Below are positions 1 to 11,876 of a DNA stretch of 64,000 bases, in pieces. Below the pieces are notes generated by a model that saw nothing but the letters and a program-made list of their open reading frames with translations, had not been told where the DNA came from and ran no database searches. Position 1 is the stretch's first letter. Each line of letters opens with the position of its first letter. The position numbers and the translations under genes were made by a program. This stretch comes from Pararge aegeria (taxonomy: Eukaryota > Arthropoda > Insecta > Lepidoptera > Nymphalidae): positions 12,418,001 through 12,482,000 of the forward strand of contig NC_053189.1 in NCBI RefSeq assembly GCF_905163445.1, given 5' to 3'.

Positions 1-118
1 TTAAAAAATATTCATCAGTCATCTTAGTACCTACCCATAACACAAGCTACGCTTAAATTGGGGCTACATGGCGATGTGTTTATTGTCGTAGTATATTTAT
101 TTATTTATTATTTTCAAA
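1..118 (+). repeat. SINE-A copy, 3' part only
   Basis: The body and 3' tail of the tRNA-derived SINE-A family, cut by the window edge. It shows the shared run 'cttagtacc...cataacacaagctacgctta', the 'ggggctacatggcgatg' block (one change from the usual gctagatggcgatg) and a TTTA-rich tail. The tRNA-like head would lie before base 1. Eight other copies in the window define the family. Confidence 0.85.
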
Positions 119-1500
119 CTCACAAATAAGTATTATGGTACTAAAATCCGAAAATAAAATGACCCTAAACTAATATGAGATTATTTTTATGTTTCAACGC
201 GCTAATCTCTGGAAGTACCTACCTGTGAAATCTATATAGCAGTTTATGTAGGTATGTAGCTAAGTAAAAGACAATTCTTGAGTAAGGTTATGAAGATTGT
301 AACCTCACACTACGAGTTTCAGGATACGAAAAAACGAAGTAGCCTGAGCGCGCATTGTACGCGGTGGGTTTAAGTATACCGATTGTGTATAATAACGTCG
401 TTACTTCTATATTATTAATATATATAATATTCAGGATTAAAATATTTCCCTACCTTCTGCGGAAGGTAAACCTAAAAAAGTTAGAGATTGCATATAGAAA
501 GAGAGACCATGGACTGACTTTATACTGTGTTGTGATGATAGTGTAATCGGGACACTAAACAGGCCAATCCAAACGTAGCCTTAGATAGTAGATAGGAAGG
601 TTCATACGGAGGTAGCGTATTTGTATAATGTATCGATTCAGCACCTAAGCCCAGGCCCGGCCGGCTTATACGAAAATTATTCATACTCGTAGTCGCCACG
701 CAAAAGGCTCGGCATGACGCCCGGATAAGCTCACGGATGAATACATTTAAATAGTAAATGCGACACTATGGGAGATTTAGTATGGAATAATGTAGCGGGT
801 ACATAAGTTCCATTACTCACGGTTATAACTCGCGTTGGGGTATAAATATGGCCGGTACAGACAGGGCTTAGAGTTGCGTTGCCTATAACTCGCGGGCACA
901 AAGGGTTTGTTAGTAGAAGTTATGAAGTACTACTTCGTGCCCACGCGGTAGGTAGGCAGAATTGCGCACAATGGGAGACGCCTAGCTGTGAGATTAACTA
1001 GTTTTGTTGGAAAGCGCAATTATTGTATTTTCTTTTTTTTTCTGATTACATTTTATATGTGTCTTTGTTGAGTCACATAAGTCTAAATAAACATGCAACA
1101 TACAACGTGTAAATGAAAACCGAAATAATACTACACAGGCGTTGGAGGTAATTTGAGATGTAACATATTTTAGACTTATCTGTGAAACCGAAAATCTAAT
1201 AGATTTTGAGTAAACCACTGCCATAGTTTTTACTGAAAGAAATCAGAGTGACTTCTGTCGCTTTATTAGATAGATATGCGTCGCGTAGTGTAGATACAAT
1301 GCGTGTGTCGGTTTTTTGTCTTCAATAGGGTTGTCATAAGTCAAAATTCTTTTATTTATTCGTTTGTATGTAAAAATAAACATTCTTCTTTTGATTTAAT
1401 TTTTTTACCTTATGAAATAAACTTACGTATCTTTCAACATTATTTCGTAATTCGGTTACATGTTGTATGTCTACTAAACGCACAGCTTACTATTGCTTCA
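119..1500. other. Non-coding stretch, no gene seen
   Basis: AT-rich DNA with no gene or repeat that I recognise. A locally GC-richer, apparently unique block lies at about 640-1000. In it the 11-mer TATAACTCGCG occurs twice (824-834 and 884-894), exactly 60 bp apart, and a TATAAATA string sits at 841. Short ORFs here have no recognisable content. Confidence 0.5.
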
Positions 1501-1502
1501 CT

Positions 1503-1562
1503 ATTTTCATCTTCATATCAACCCATTACCGTCAGACTTCAGGGCACGGGTCTCTTCATGGG
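1503..1562 (-). repeat. SINE-B 3' end fragment
   Basis: The reverse complement of the SINE-B tail: 'catatcaacccattaccg' followed by 'cagggcacgggtctc', matching the ends of the copies at 52 and 56 kb. It directly abuts the SINE-C copy that starts near 1575, so one element inserted into or beside the other. Confidence 0.65.
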
Positions 1563-1574
1563 TCATGTCGATGA

Positions 1575-1874
1575 CGATCTCCCTGGCGCAGCGGTAAGTG
1601 ATGTGTTAATAAGTGCGAGGTCCCGGGTTCAATCCCGGTGGGGCATATTGGGAAATTATAATTTCTGATCTGGTCATATCTGGAGGGAGGCTTTGGCCGT
1701 TTCTGAATCCATCATATCGATAAAAACGTGCTGCTACCGATTAGGCGTTTTGATTTAATATAACTGCCATACCTACCCCTAAACGGTTAGCCCGCTTCCA
1801 TCTCAGACCGCATCATCACTTATCAGCAGGTTACATTGCAGTTAAGGGCTAACTTGTAGTGGAATCCAAAGAAA
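1575..1874 (+). repeat. SINE-C, near full length
   Basis: The tRNA-like head has a box A-like 'ctggcgcagcggtaagtg' and a box B-like 'gggttcaatcccgg'. The family body follows ('ttataatttctgat', 'gggaggctttggccg', 'ttaatataactgccatacc', 'ttagcccgcttccatctcagac', 'gggctaacttgtagtggaat'). This is the most complete SINE-C copy here. An internal pol III promoter is expected from the family type; activity is unknown. Confidence 0.8.
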
Positions 1875-2276
1875 TATATAGGTACCTATATAAGTATAGA
1901 ATAAACACCGCCTCGTAGGAAACAATTATCACCAGGTGTTAGAGATAATGAACTTCTGGCTATTCAGCAACTTTTCTGATAGGTTACCAACCTGTCATCT
2001 TTATGCATAAAACATAAGTAATTTACCAATGGCGGTTACACACTCATAGCAAATTTTGTATGGGTATGACAGGTCGCTACCGGTTTACAGCTGCCCAAAA
2101 AACTAGCTTACAGCTGTTGCTAATTTGCAGTGGACAGACCGACAACTAAATGCTCCTCGAGGTCAGAAGAAAAGGTTAAGGCCAAATTCAGACTTGAGGT
2201 CTATCCTATTCGGCCACCACAGTTTTTGAAATACCTAATAGGTATTTGACATTTTTTGTATGCTATACAAAAAAAT
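1875..2276. other. Non-coding stretch, nothing recognised
   Basis: No ORF, RNA gene or repeat family identified. ACAGCTG occurs twice near 2085-2120. Confidence 0.4.
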
Positions 2277-2327
2277 CATTTCATGACGTATTTTTTGTAT
2301 GCTATACAAAAGATACGTCATGAAATG
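2277..2327. repeat. 14-bp inverted repeat around a near-palindrome
   Basis: Arms CATTTCATGACGTA (2277-2290) and TACGTCATGAAATG (2314-2327) are perfect complements. The interior, TTTTGTAT-GCT-ATACAAAA, is itself palindromic, and a second copy of that interior lies just upstream at 2253-2274. It could be a MITE remnant or a bZIP-type (TGACGTA) double site. Confidence 0.7.
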
Positions 2328-2440
2328 AGTGCCATCCGTTTTTCATCGATAGAAGTTCAGGGCTCCACGCAAAGCTTAAAAATGTGGTGACCAGCGTGAC
2401 ATACCGAGTGTCTCACTCGGAAAGAAGTGCTTATAAATAG

Positions 2441-2482
2441 GTTGCCCTCTAAGCCAAGTTGACGAACTTGGCTAATAGGGCA
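2441..2482. repeat. Compound hairpin
   Basis: A stem AGCCAAGTT/AACTTGGCT with loop GAC is nested inside a weaker outer pairing TGCCCT/AGGGCA. A 7-bp hairpin (CCGAGTG/CACTCGG) lies just before it near 2405-2422. This is palindromic DNA of unknown role. Confidence 0.55.
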
Positions 2483-2525
2483 GGCTTTGATACCAACTTT
2501 GTTTAATGTGTTATGATGTAATCCC

Positions 2526-2943
2526 TATCCCTACTAATATTATAAATGTCAATGTTAGTTTGTTTGTTACGCTTTCACGCAAAAACTACTTAATCGATCC
2601 TCTTGAAACTTTGTACACATATTCTTGGAAGTGTTAAAAGTAAAATAGGATACTTTTTATCCCGACATTGACGTTTGAGGAGACGGGACGATAAATTGAC
2701 GATTTTACACCATAACTCTGACAAATTATAACCAATTTAAATAACTATTTTTGTACTATAGAGGTTATAATATGTGTTTAATTTTGCCCAAACTGTGGTT
2801 GGAGATAGAGGACAGAGCAAACCCCTCATTTAAGGTTTAGCGATACTGAATACTTAATTTTTTTTTAGATCTACAACTAAATTAAATGCCACATCAAAAA
2901 ACAAAATCAAACGCAGACGAAGTTGCGGGCAACAGCTAGTAGG
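2526..2943 (+). repeat. Lepidopteran dispersed repeat (TACTAATATTATAAATG type), near complete
   Basis: It begins 'ctactaatattataaatg', continues with the typical 'ttgtttgttacgctttcacgc' and 'ataggatactttttatcccg', and ends 'gcagacgaagttgcgggcaacagctagta'. This is a very common non-autonomous repeat of Lepidoptera; its superfamily cannot be settled here. Reverse-strand relatives lie near 5.75, 15.8, 24.6, 27.0, 53.8 and 57.6 kb. Confidence 0.75.
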
Positions 2944-5744
2944 TAATAAAATAGGTATACGATGTCGCCTCGAAGCCAAATTACCATCGATAATCATACG
3001 AGCAACATTCCCGGCTAATATGCACCTAATGTAGGCACCTAAAGTAGTAGGTATAAAGTATATTGTTCTAAACATTTGAAACGTGCTACAAAGATTAGAT
3101 GCACTTAAAATGCACTATTATCGGCAATATATACCTTCGTTATATATTTATTCCTCAGTTGCATTGATAACGGTTGCATATCATAACTTATAACTATGAA
3201 TAGACTGTAGGTGCCGCCGAGGAGGCTGGCACATTTTTTCTAAAAATTCTTATCACATGGCTATAACTTTATATTATAAACTGCCAGACTGCCATAACAA
3301 TTTACCGCTTAAAAACTTTAAGAGAGTTATTTTCAAAATACTTAACGATATAACCTGCTACAGTGTTAACGAAAATTTAATTATATTTCTTTTATCAAAT
3401 GAGTTTGAATCTTATTCCTCAGAATCAGAAAAGATTTGCACACTGTCGTTGACAGTAGATTGTGTAGGAGTATATTTTAATTATTGTAAAACAACTTATT
3501 GCGACACACAATTCTAGCAAATGAATATTAAGTAGGTATATGCGATCAAAAAACAGTTCAGCAATCATTATGTGTTTCTTTGATATGCACCCGTCTTTAT
3601 ACTTCACTGGTGAGATTAGCTTTATATTCTGGAAACGATAAATGCCTACTTCAGGCTACTTCTACGCCTCGGATCGAACTAGTTTATAATCTGTCGCCAT
3701 CGCAGTCACGAACGGTAGCGCGTGCCTCGGGTATGATCTATGCAGGTAATGACAACAAGCATGCCGACTATCTTGTATCTATCTCAACTGTACAGTAGAA
3801 ACAGGCTGACTGCAATCACGTAGGTATATACCAATAGTTAAGAGCGGTAATTACAAATATAACCGTGCATTATAATACTAGCCCTAAAGTCGCTTGTTTG
3901 AGAAGAATTACTGTTTTCCGTTTCCCGTTAAATAAAAAAAGGCACGGAACTGTCTTGTTCCTTCTAAATTTCTTAGGTTCAATTCAGTTTTAATTCTGCA
4001 GAAAGTGGTGTTATGGTTTCCTTGATCTACTATACTGTCAAAGTTCTGATAAGACCTACCATTCTTTAAATAAGCCATTTAATAAAAATAAAAAAAATAG
4101 GCACACAGTTGGGAGAGTTATCATCGACATTTAGATACCTTAAGAGACGGGCCAGAACAGACCCTGCAAAGCAATCGAAGGCTTGTTTCCGCCACTCACA
4201 AATCTTCCAAAGGGTACGGGAGCAAGAAGAGTAAACACGCAGGCAAAATACATTCTTTGAACACCTCCGCTAATCCCATACTTGGACTCTCACTGGAATC
4301 ACTGGAACAGAGTTATCCTCCTCCACCCTTCTGTCAGATTTATACCTGGACTGATTGACAAATTTTCCCTATGGCAACTAAGCCTAATTTTGAAAAATTA
4401 ATTCAGTACATCTTTTTACAGAATTACATTGAAATTCATTACAGCCATAGACATACCATAGGTCGTGTCCAATTCCTACCTAAATAAGTAATTAAAGATG
4501 ACGGTTCATCAATTAGCCTCTTTGTAATTTATTTGCATTAAACGCGTGCCTCGCATTGCACGCGAAGTTACGCAGTAGGCCTAGTGACCGACTTTCCTCG
4601 TGAGTGATGTCGTTCCATGGCAATCTCAGCATTCCTTTAATGAGCACAAACAAGCATTTTACTAGCACCCGAAACCTATCCAAATTTTTCAAATGAAATA
4701 ATAAAGTTAGTAGAGCCATCTATATAAATGAGGTAGAGTAAGAAAAGACAAGCACTGCTAAATTAAATCATCGATGTGATTATTTTTTTTACTTTTTTAT
4801 TATTCTGTTATATAAAGTGTAGATGGGTCATAGTTACCAAATCAAAATAAATGAATAAAATAAATAATTGTGTAATGTTGTAAAGATCCCTGATGATGCT
4901 CCAGTAGGTATACCTAAAAGCGTGTATTTTGGAGGATCTGTCCGGTGGGGCGAAAAAAACACAAAAGATACATCGTACATCATACTTGATTATCATTGAT
5001 TCTAGCAAATTAAGCTATACGTGTACTGTGCATCTAAATTTTTCACAAGAAACGCTGCTTCTATTCATTACATTAACTTGTAGTTAAATTATACGAACGG
5101 ACAGAAGCTGGCTAATTTTTCGCGGTAACCTAACCAAAAACTTGGCTTGGATTAAATTAGATGTTTAGGCTTGACTTGTATAGCTTTAGGTAATGATTTA
5201 ACTTATAGCTAGCAGCGTTAATATAAAATTAATTCTTATAGATGTAGAGTAAGTAATGAAATTTCACTTAGAGTCACGACGTCGATAGATTATATAAAAT
5301 GGGTATGAAAATTAACCGATTCACGTCATGTTCTACCTAGTTGTTAGACGTCTTAATTACAACAATGAATAATGCAAACGTGAACGCGTTTTATGGCAAA
5401 TTTGCATAGCAATTGCATTACATCGGCATGTAACAAGGATTTTACTGTCTATACTCTAATAGCTTGGTGGGTAATCTGCGTGCCAACTTTCTGATATACG
5501 CATCTAAGTGTTATTTAAGAATCTTCACTCATATTGTAAATGCGTAAGTGAGTTTGATGGTTTCGCGTATTACATGCAGTACCAATTCAACGAATTGATG
5601 GGATTTTTTCGCATAGGGATAGTTTGTAGAACAAAAAATTCTAGGTTTCTATTTATCACAAAAAAATCCCGCAGTTCAGTATTAAAACCTATGAAATTTG
5701 CCTCTTCAAAAATATACCACTATACTTTTGCAAAAGTAAGTAGG
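2944..5744. other. Long AT-rich non-coding stretch
   Basis: No gene recognised; the short ORFs in it have no recognisable content. A GC-richer block at 4500-4720 and the motif block near 5370-5416 (listed separately) are the only distinct parts. Confidence 0.45.
5370..5416. promoter_or_regulatory. Caudal/posterior-Hox and POU motif block
   Basis: TTTTATGGC (5389-5397), a classic Caudal/Abd-B type site, lies next to ATTTGCAT (5400-5407), a POU octamer-type site. ATGCAAA (5372-5378) and ATTGCAT lie just beside them. The surrounding DNA has no repeat signature. Enhancer function is inferred from motif density only. Confidence 0.3.
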
Positions 5745-5806
5745 TAGGTTTGTTAGTTTGTCCTTCACTCAAGCGGCATTTTCGCATTTTTGTAATATTA
5801 GTAGGT
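5740..5806 (-). repeat. Fragment of TACTAATATTATAAATG-type repeat
   Basis: Read on the minus strand it gives 'ctactaatattacaaaaatgcgaaaatg...gacaaactaacaaacc', the degenerate 5' end of the dispersed repeat that is near complete at 2526. Confidence 0.6.
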
Positions 5807-7279
5807 ATGTAAAGAACACGACAATAGTAGATAAGAACATAAATGCAAAATTAGTATTTTTTTATTTGCCAGTAAAAAGTGTTAAATTAGTTTAAGCATT
5901 CTTCACATTAGGTACTTACTTCTAAGTTATAACAATGAAAAAAAAACACCAAACAGACACCTACTATAAATTAGGATTGTAAATATATCTACTTTCTAAA
6001 TATTAAGAAAAAATCTTCAAGTTAAACGGAAGAACGAAATTGATTATTAAATATTCTACGTACGAATTTCTCGAAATATCTTTCATTTATTATACCTGAA
6101 AGTAGGAGATCTTTGGAATAACCACAGTTACCAACGAGCTGAGTTGCGAAGCTAATCTTGAAAAGGACCACGCTAATTTCTGTGAGGACTAACATAAGAC
6201 CTGAAATGGCTACATAGCACCTGAAATCGTAGATTTGCCATCGATATTGCTACATCCTCACAGCAATGATACTTAAAGGAGCGTTGGACAAAAACAGTAG
6301 AAATCATTGCAATGGGGAAATGTACCTACAAAAGACCCATACTCACATAATTATCAGTTAAAACGGTGGTTTGGACGGATGGTTTTTAAGGCGAATTATT
6401 CAGGATTTTATTCTCAACTTATAATGTCTTGTCTTGTACCCAGCGAAAGATTAAATTGGTCTCTGATGTGAACATCTGTCTTTTAAAAGCTGTTATCAAG
6501 CAGCAACGAAGGTTTCAAGTCTTAAAGGTAATTTGTATCTCCAAAATTAATTAAATTACATAACGATGTCTGGAAATCCGTATAGTTTGCATAAAAAGTA
6601 TTCAATCAGAACGCTGTAAATAGTGGGTAATGAGGGTACATCTCAAGAACATTCTGTGCACGACCCCATCAGCGACTTGCCCAAATTGATTTTTATTGGG
6701 GTCAAAACTGTTTCGAAATAATAAATAAACATGCGTATGGCAAGGCAGGTTCCCGTTATGTCTGCAAAACTTGAAGCGGTTGTTTTAAAAGAGGTGAAAA
6801 TATTCGAAAAATTTCGATAGCGTGCTTGGCTTCATTGATTCATTGTGTAAGTTACCCTTCACATAACAAGCTGCAGACGATTTATGAGTAGTCTCGAAAA
6901 TAAAAAATGTCAGGGCCTGCTATATGATGATTAAGGTAGGTCGTGGATCCAAGACACAGTATTATACAGAAATGTGTACTATTTCACATTATTCCTTGTG
7001 AAAAAAGAAGCAATAATCCGTGGAAGTAATTTCCTTCCGATATTAAAGAGTCATCTAAAGAGCTGCTATACTACTCTCATCACTCTTCGAGTGATGGGAT
7101 TTGAGGTTGTTGCTTTATTATTTTTTGTTAATTATGTATTAAAATCTACTTTTATAAAATTATTTATTAGGTATATTTTATATTTATATATTACGTATAT
7201 TTATTTAAATTATCTATGTATTTGTATCTATACACTTTGGTATTTTTGTATACGTTCTCTTGCTGTAAGTCCTTTTTAA
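5807..7279. other. AT-rich non-coding stretch
   Basis: No gene recognised. A 101-codon ORF near 6974-7279 is of T/A-rich low complexity and leads straight into a LINE tail, so it is probably not a gene. Confidence 0.45.
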
Positions 7280-7395
7280 AAAGGTTGCCTGTAAGAGATT
7301 GCTTGCAGCAATAAAGCCGCCTTTGCATGTATACTCCCTACTGTTTCTTTTCTTGTATGTTATACATGCAATAAAGTGTTTCTTCTTCTTCTTCC
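7280..7395 (+). repeat. Non-LTR retrotransposon 3' tail (family D)
   Basis: It carries 'aggttgcctgtaagagattgcttgcagcaataaagccgcct...tgcaataaagtgttt' ending in a TTC microsatellite. The block 'gttgcctg.aagagat..ct...gataaggccgcc' is shared with the copies at 47.6 (-), 56.2 (+) and 62.0 kb (-). Only the 3' end is present, as expected from 5' truncation during target-primed reverse transcription. Confidence 0.7.
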
Positions 7396-7999
7396 TCAAT
7401 ATATTTAGATCTCTTAAAAAAAACTATTTGAGAATTTCAATATTACTTTTCTTTTTAACAGAGCTGGAAATAAGTAGTTAATACATAAATAATGAGCAAT
7501 AGGCACAAATCTCTAAGATCTGAAAATGCTGAAACCGAGACCCAACACAGAACAGTTCTAGACACAAGCTACCCAATATCGTGTAATTCGGATATTCTTA
7601 CAAGCTTTATACGAACGTAATTTTCCATAATCGATGCAAATTACAGCTGACACACATAGCTGCAGCATATAATTGACTACTTAAATGGTAGTATCGGAAC
7701 CTGTCGGCATCTCATTGATTAATGTATGAATTTTACACTGTTGCAGTACACTCTCTCATGCCATCCATAGTAAGTGACCACGAGTCCATTGTCTTTAAGA
7801 TAAATTGTAGGTCTTAAAAAGGCAGAACCTATTTTTCATTCTTGAAATAACCTGTCCTGCCGCTTTTTGTGGAAAACTGCGTAGGTAATTACAAATTCAA
7901 ACTGTAGCAATAATATAGCCTTGCTTATGTAATTGATTCGGTTCTACTAAGTGAAATTAAATATAAGCTTTGTTAGATGATCGGAATAACATCTCATAA
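7396..7999. other. Non-coding stretch, nothing recognised
   Basis: No coding or repeat signal that I can support. Confidence 0.4.
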
Positions 8000-8128
8000 G
8001 ATAACATCTGCTGAGTTTCTTGCCGGTTGTTCGCTGTAGAATCTGCCTTCAGAAGCACTGGTAGGTACAGCCAATACGAACAGACAGGCTTGACGTTTCA
8101 AATGTGCAAATAATGTAGGTATATCAAC
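8000..8128 (+). repeat. CR1/Jockey-type LINE 3' tail
   Basis: It matches the 3' UTR of the LINE at 37.1-38.7 kb: 'tgctgagtttcttgccgg', 'gtagaatctgcctt', 'gacaggcttgacgtttca'. It is 5'-truncated and diverged, so a dead-on-arrival copy. Confidence 0.75.
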
Positions 8129-8640
8129 TTCAAACTGACGATTATTTATTTTTGTGAGTGTTTAAACGGAGAGTCCATTAAATGTATAAAAATAACAAAA
8201 AATTAAGGTAGGTATTATATTAATTACCAAACAAACCTTTACCATACTATATACCTACTACCTATTTCTTAATCAATTAAGAAACAGCTATAACATATAT
8301 GAAATAGAAGTATATAAGTTGTCACCTTGACATCATTGACTTGTCTTCTCGCTATATATTTCTTACAGGTAATTAAAGTTCAAAGGTAGTAGAATGTAGC
8401 ACAAAACATTAACTACCAACGCAAATATTTCAGTAGAGTATTATTGGTGCTAAATAAAAGGCTTGAGCGATTAAGGAATTAAATGGTTGAAAGGGTTTCC
8501 ACACATTCAACGGCATCTCGGAGGTCGCAGATAAATCGGAAACGTTAAAACAAAAGTACTAAAAAAACACATAATTGTGTTGTGTCAAAGATGACACAAT
8601 GTTAAATATAAAACAAAAACGCATTGAGCAATATTTATTT
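8129..8640. other. Non-coding stretch, nothing recognised
   Basis: No gene or repeat identified. A short inverted repeat lies near 8570-8600 (ATTGTGT...GACACAAT). Confidence 0.4.
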
Positions 8641-8800
8641 TAAAATAATAGTTCTTTGAGGAGGCCTATACCCACCCGTAAGGGAACCTCATCCACACAT
8701 GACAAATAATACAATAAATTAAATAAAATAATAATAATATCAACAATAATAATAATACAATAAAAATAAAAAAAACAAATGACTAAACTAATAAGAAAAT
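8641..8800 (+). repeat. RTE-like LINE 3' end with A/T-rich tail
   Basis: The run 'gttctttgaggaggcctatacccac' corresponds to the 'gaggaggcctatgcccagcagtgg' 3' end common to RTE-type LINEs of Lepidoptera. A TAA/AATAA-rich simple tract follows at about 8700-8800. Confidence 0.5.
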
Positions 8801-9215
8801 ATAATGACAAAAATATGTATATTTTATTTTATTTAGTTCTTTGAAGTAGATATTAATAAATCAACCAAGGTTATCGAATGTATATACCTATATTAACGAA
8901 CCAGAGTTGCATGTGTGTGTCGAATAAATTAATCAAACCGGTAAATGTAGGAAGACCTTAATATGCAAGGGACCCAGCCAGCTTTAAACACTACTAAATT
9001 ACACCGGCCACACTTTATACCATAACTACGTAAACCAGCCTTTGACAGCGCGCCAACTTAATTTTTAAACCATTTTTATAATATTTCCATAATTATAGGG
9101 GTCGCGGTGTAAGTTCATAGAGGATTATGATGTAGTTGTGTTTTTCTAGAATGTAGTTGACCTAATAAAAACGAGATATTGAGATATATATACCTTTGTA
9201 AGTATATATAAAATT
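8801..9215. other. AT-rich non-coding stretch
   Basis: Nothing recognised. Confidence 0.4.
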
Positions 9216-9585
9216 AGATACAGTGCCGTGCGGCGACGACAGTTCAGAATATAGTTTTCACTCCCCCCTCGTCCCTCCGCAGGTGTCGAACGAGGCGACT
9301 ATTATTTTATTCCATAAAGATGGTGTCGGGCTAACCTGTTTTGAGGTTAGGCATCTAAATCGATTTCTACGCAACATCGTACCGGAACGCTTAATCGCTT
9401 GGAGCCACGTCTTTGTCAGGTCACATTTGTTTGGTAGTGTAGTAACTAGCCATTGCCGAAGTCTCCCACCATACCAGAATCTAAAAAATTATTCAAAAAT
9501 TATAATCTAGTGGATGCACGATGGCATGTTTTCCTTGTTTTTTCCTATTGTGTTGTATTGCAATAAAGTTTTTCTATTCTATTCC
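9216..9585 (+). repeat. Retroelement 3' fragment with TTCTA tail
   Basis: The GC-rich start 'cagtgccgtgcggcgacgac' leads through 'ccctccgcaggtgtcgaacgaggcgac' to 'attgcaataaagtttttctattctattcc'. A polyadenylation-like AATAAAG followed by a short TTCTA repeat is typical of lepidopteran LINE/SINE ends. A 95-codon ORF inside it (9223-9510) has no recognisable protein and is probably incidental. Exact family unresolved. Confidence 0.5.
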
Positions 9586-9592
9586 ACCAATC

Positions 9593-9667
9593 ACTCCCGC
9601 CGGGAACCGAACCTAGGACCTTTACTTATAATGACACAGAGCTCACTACTTCGCCAGGGAGGTCAGT
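9593..9667 (-). repeat. SINE-C tRNA-like head
   Basis: The reverse complement shows 'cctccctggcgaagtagtgagctc' and 'aggttcggttcccgg', the degenerate box A/box B head of SINE-C without its body. Confidence 0.6.
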
Positions 9668-11785
9668 TAAAACTAACTAAGGGAATCATATCGGAATTCG
9701 GGCAATAGCGTGCAAGACAAGAGAAGACGTCGACTACTATATTGAGATCATCAACCAGTTTGCCCAGCGTGGTGGTTAAATTCATAAACCTTAAAAAAAT
9801 ATTTCTAAGTCATAAAAATTAAACATTTTTTTTTTTCATTCAAAACCTATAAAAACTATTCGTGTAACTATTATGGTTACAATTTCCATGGCGCAAGGTT
9901 GTGTGTCGTTAGCTAATTTTTTATCGATGCTATAATCGACGAATAAAATTATAATAAAATTATCGTACAAATCATTTATGTCGCTGCGAACTACATTAGT
10001 GTAAGGAAATTAGGTAATAAAAATAATTTAGCTTTTATATTATTATGAGAAAAATATTATACTTAGGTACTTAATTAACAGATTTGATAAAAACTTTTTG
10101 GTTTTTATGAAATGGGGAGCTGGGGCCTTGCTACCATATGATATGAAAACAGTATTACTTTTACGTCCTACTCGTTAGCTGACACGAAGATTTATGAATA
10201 AGAGCTTGAACTTGAAAAGTACAGTGTGAGCTCTTATTAATAGCTCAGTGCTAGTTGGATACAGGTGTTAACTCCCGGAGTTTGAATATGTCCATAATGA
10301 TGAAGCCCTACGTTAGTACGTAGGATAGGTATATATCTAGTCTGCGTTTTGGTTGCAACTGCACGAGTTGAATTAATACACATACAATTTTACATCCGGA
10401 TTTAATTTATTAATTATTATTTATTATTATTTAATTTTGTTCCGCAATATTCACCAATATTTTACTGTCACTGCTTATCATATTATCAGCATTGCATTAA
10501 CTACATAAGCACTATTATTACATACTAAATCTTTCTGCGGCTTCGCTCCCGTACACTTTTCACGCGAACTATATCCCTCTTTATATATTGTCATAAATGT
10601 TGTAAGTACTTGTTGTGTTATACAATGACCGTTTTTCTATTCTTATAGTACCATTTGCTTTCGAAGGTCGGTTACCTAATTGAATCTTTGAGGCCAAGAA
10701 TCTGAAGAAAGGTGGTTTTTCCATACCATAGGCGTAGGTTGTTCAGCCAAGATGTTCTTCTTCGCCCCACGCTTCATTTTCCTTGGATCTTGCCTTACAT
10801 GATGAATTGTAGTAGGTCGTATTCTCGTGTTCTCATGACCTCTCATGACCATGAAGATATTCAATATGTATTTTTATCACATATAATGGACACTAGCTGC
10901 ATGATCAAACTATGAGTCTTATATAAAAAACAAAGTAGGTACCTAGCCTACTGAACTTTACATCTCAGAAATTTTCTCAGCAAAAAATCACGTCAATCCA
11001 TTTAATCGTCCCATTACTCAGGTACCTACTAAGTTAAAGAAGGGAAAAACTTTCACATTTGTAATATCAGTAAGATAATTCTTACCGATATTATGTACTG
11101 TATATAGTTCGAATAAACTTACCTAATGTGAATAAACCGTAAAAATCTTTTTACATAATTATAGAGCTAACACCATATCAAAAGATATTGAATTCGAAGG
11201 CAGTTTCTACCTGCCTCCTATCAGGTAGATTATAAATTCATGGAAAACAAAAACATCCGCCGACGACTGTGATCGACACAAAAAAGTTTTGGCGAATGAT
11301 GAACTGGTTGTGCTAACGCAAATGGAAAAAGTAAGTATATTATTAGTCGTTTTTTCCTCTCACTCGCACACTTTAATACTCATATAAGAGAAGGATAACA
11401 ATAGTTTAAGATTATTTGAAAATTGTGCATTTCGTGGTATAGTGAAAATAGCCAATTGGATATTAAGGTTGCATGTGGTGCAGAATGTAAGAAACGATTA
11501 TTAATTTGCCCCGATCTAAACCCTAGAAATCGTATCTAAGTTGATAAACTTTAATTACCCACAGGTAGTTTAATATAATTACCTGGATACCTATAGGTAC
11601 ATATATAATATCAACTGTATGGAGTAGACACGTACTAATTTGCGCTATGCAAATTTATAGAATAAATTTAAGTTTTTGAGTTTTAAAGGATCCGTAATGG
11701 CATAGTTGACGAACGAAAGCAAACACGAACGGTATGTTAGTTAATAAATTGGTAAATTATTTTTAAATATAAAATTTATTTTTAA
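9668..11785. other. AT-rich non-coding stretch
   Basis: No gene recognised. A fragment near 10530-10580 ('ctgcggcttcgctcccg') resembles the 3' end of the TACTAATATTATAAATG repeat. Overlapping ORFs on both strands at 10676-10915 have no supporting evidence. Confidence 0.4.
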
Positions 11786-11876
11786 AAAAACTGACTTCAA
11801 TATACGCCTTGGAACAAAAAGCAAAAAAAAAATTGCTACTTAAAAAATAACCTCCTCCTTTTTGAAGTCGATTGAA
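11786..11876. repeat. Small MITE-like element with GACTTCAA termini
   Basis: The left end 'aaactgacttcaa' and right end 'ttgaagtcgattg' form an imperfect terminal inverted repeat around an A-rich interior. The AACCGACTTCAA...TTGAAGTCGGTT arrangement is common in lepidopteran intergenic DNA. Confidence 0.55.

Noticed and set aside
841..875. TATA-box promoter of a non-coding RNA
   Set aside because: TATAAATA is present but no initiator motif sits about 30 bp downstream, and such strings are common in AT-rich DNA.
1303..1668. 121-codon plus ORF
   Set aside because: Its second half runs through SINE-B and SINE-C sequence; the first half is low complexity.
9223..9510. 95-codon plus ORF as a gene
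   Set aside because: It lies in a dispersed retroelement 3' fragment ending in AATAAAG and a TTCTA tail.
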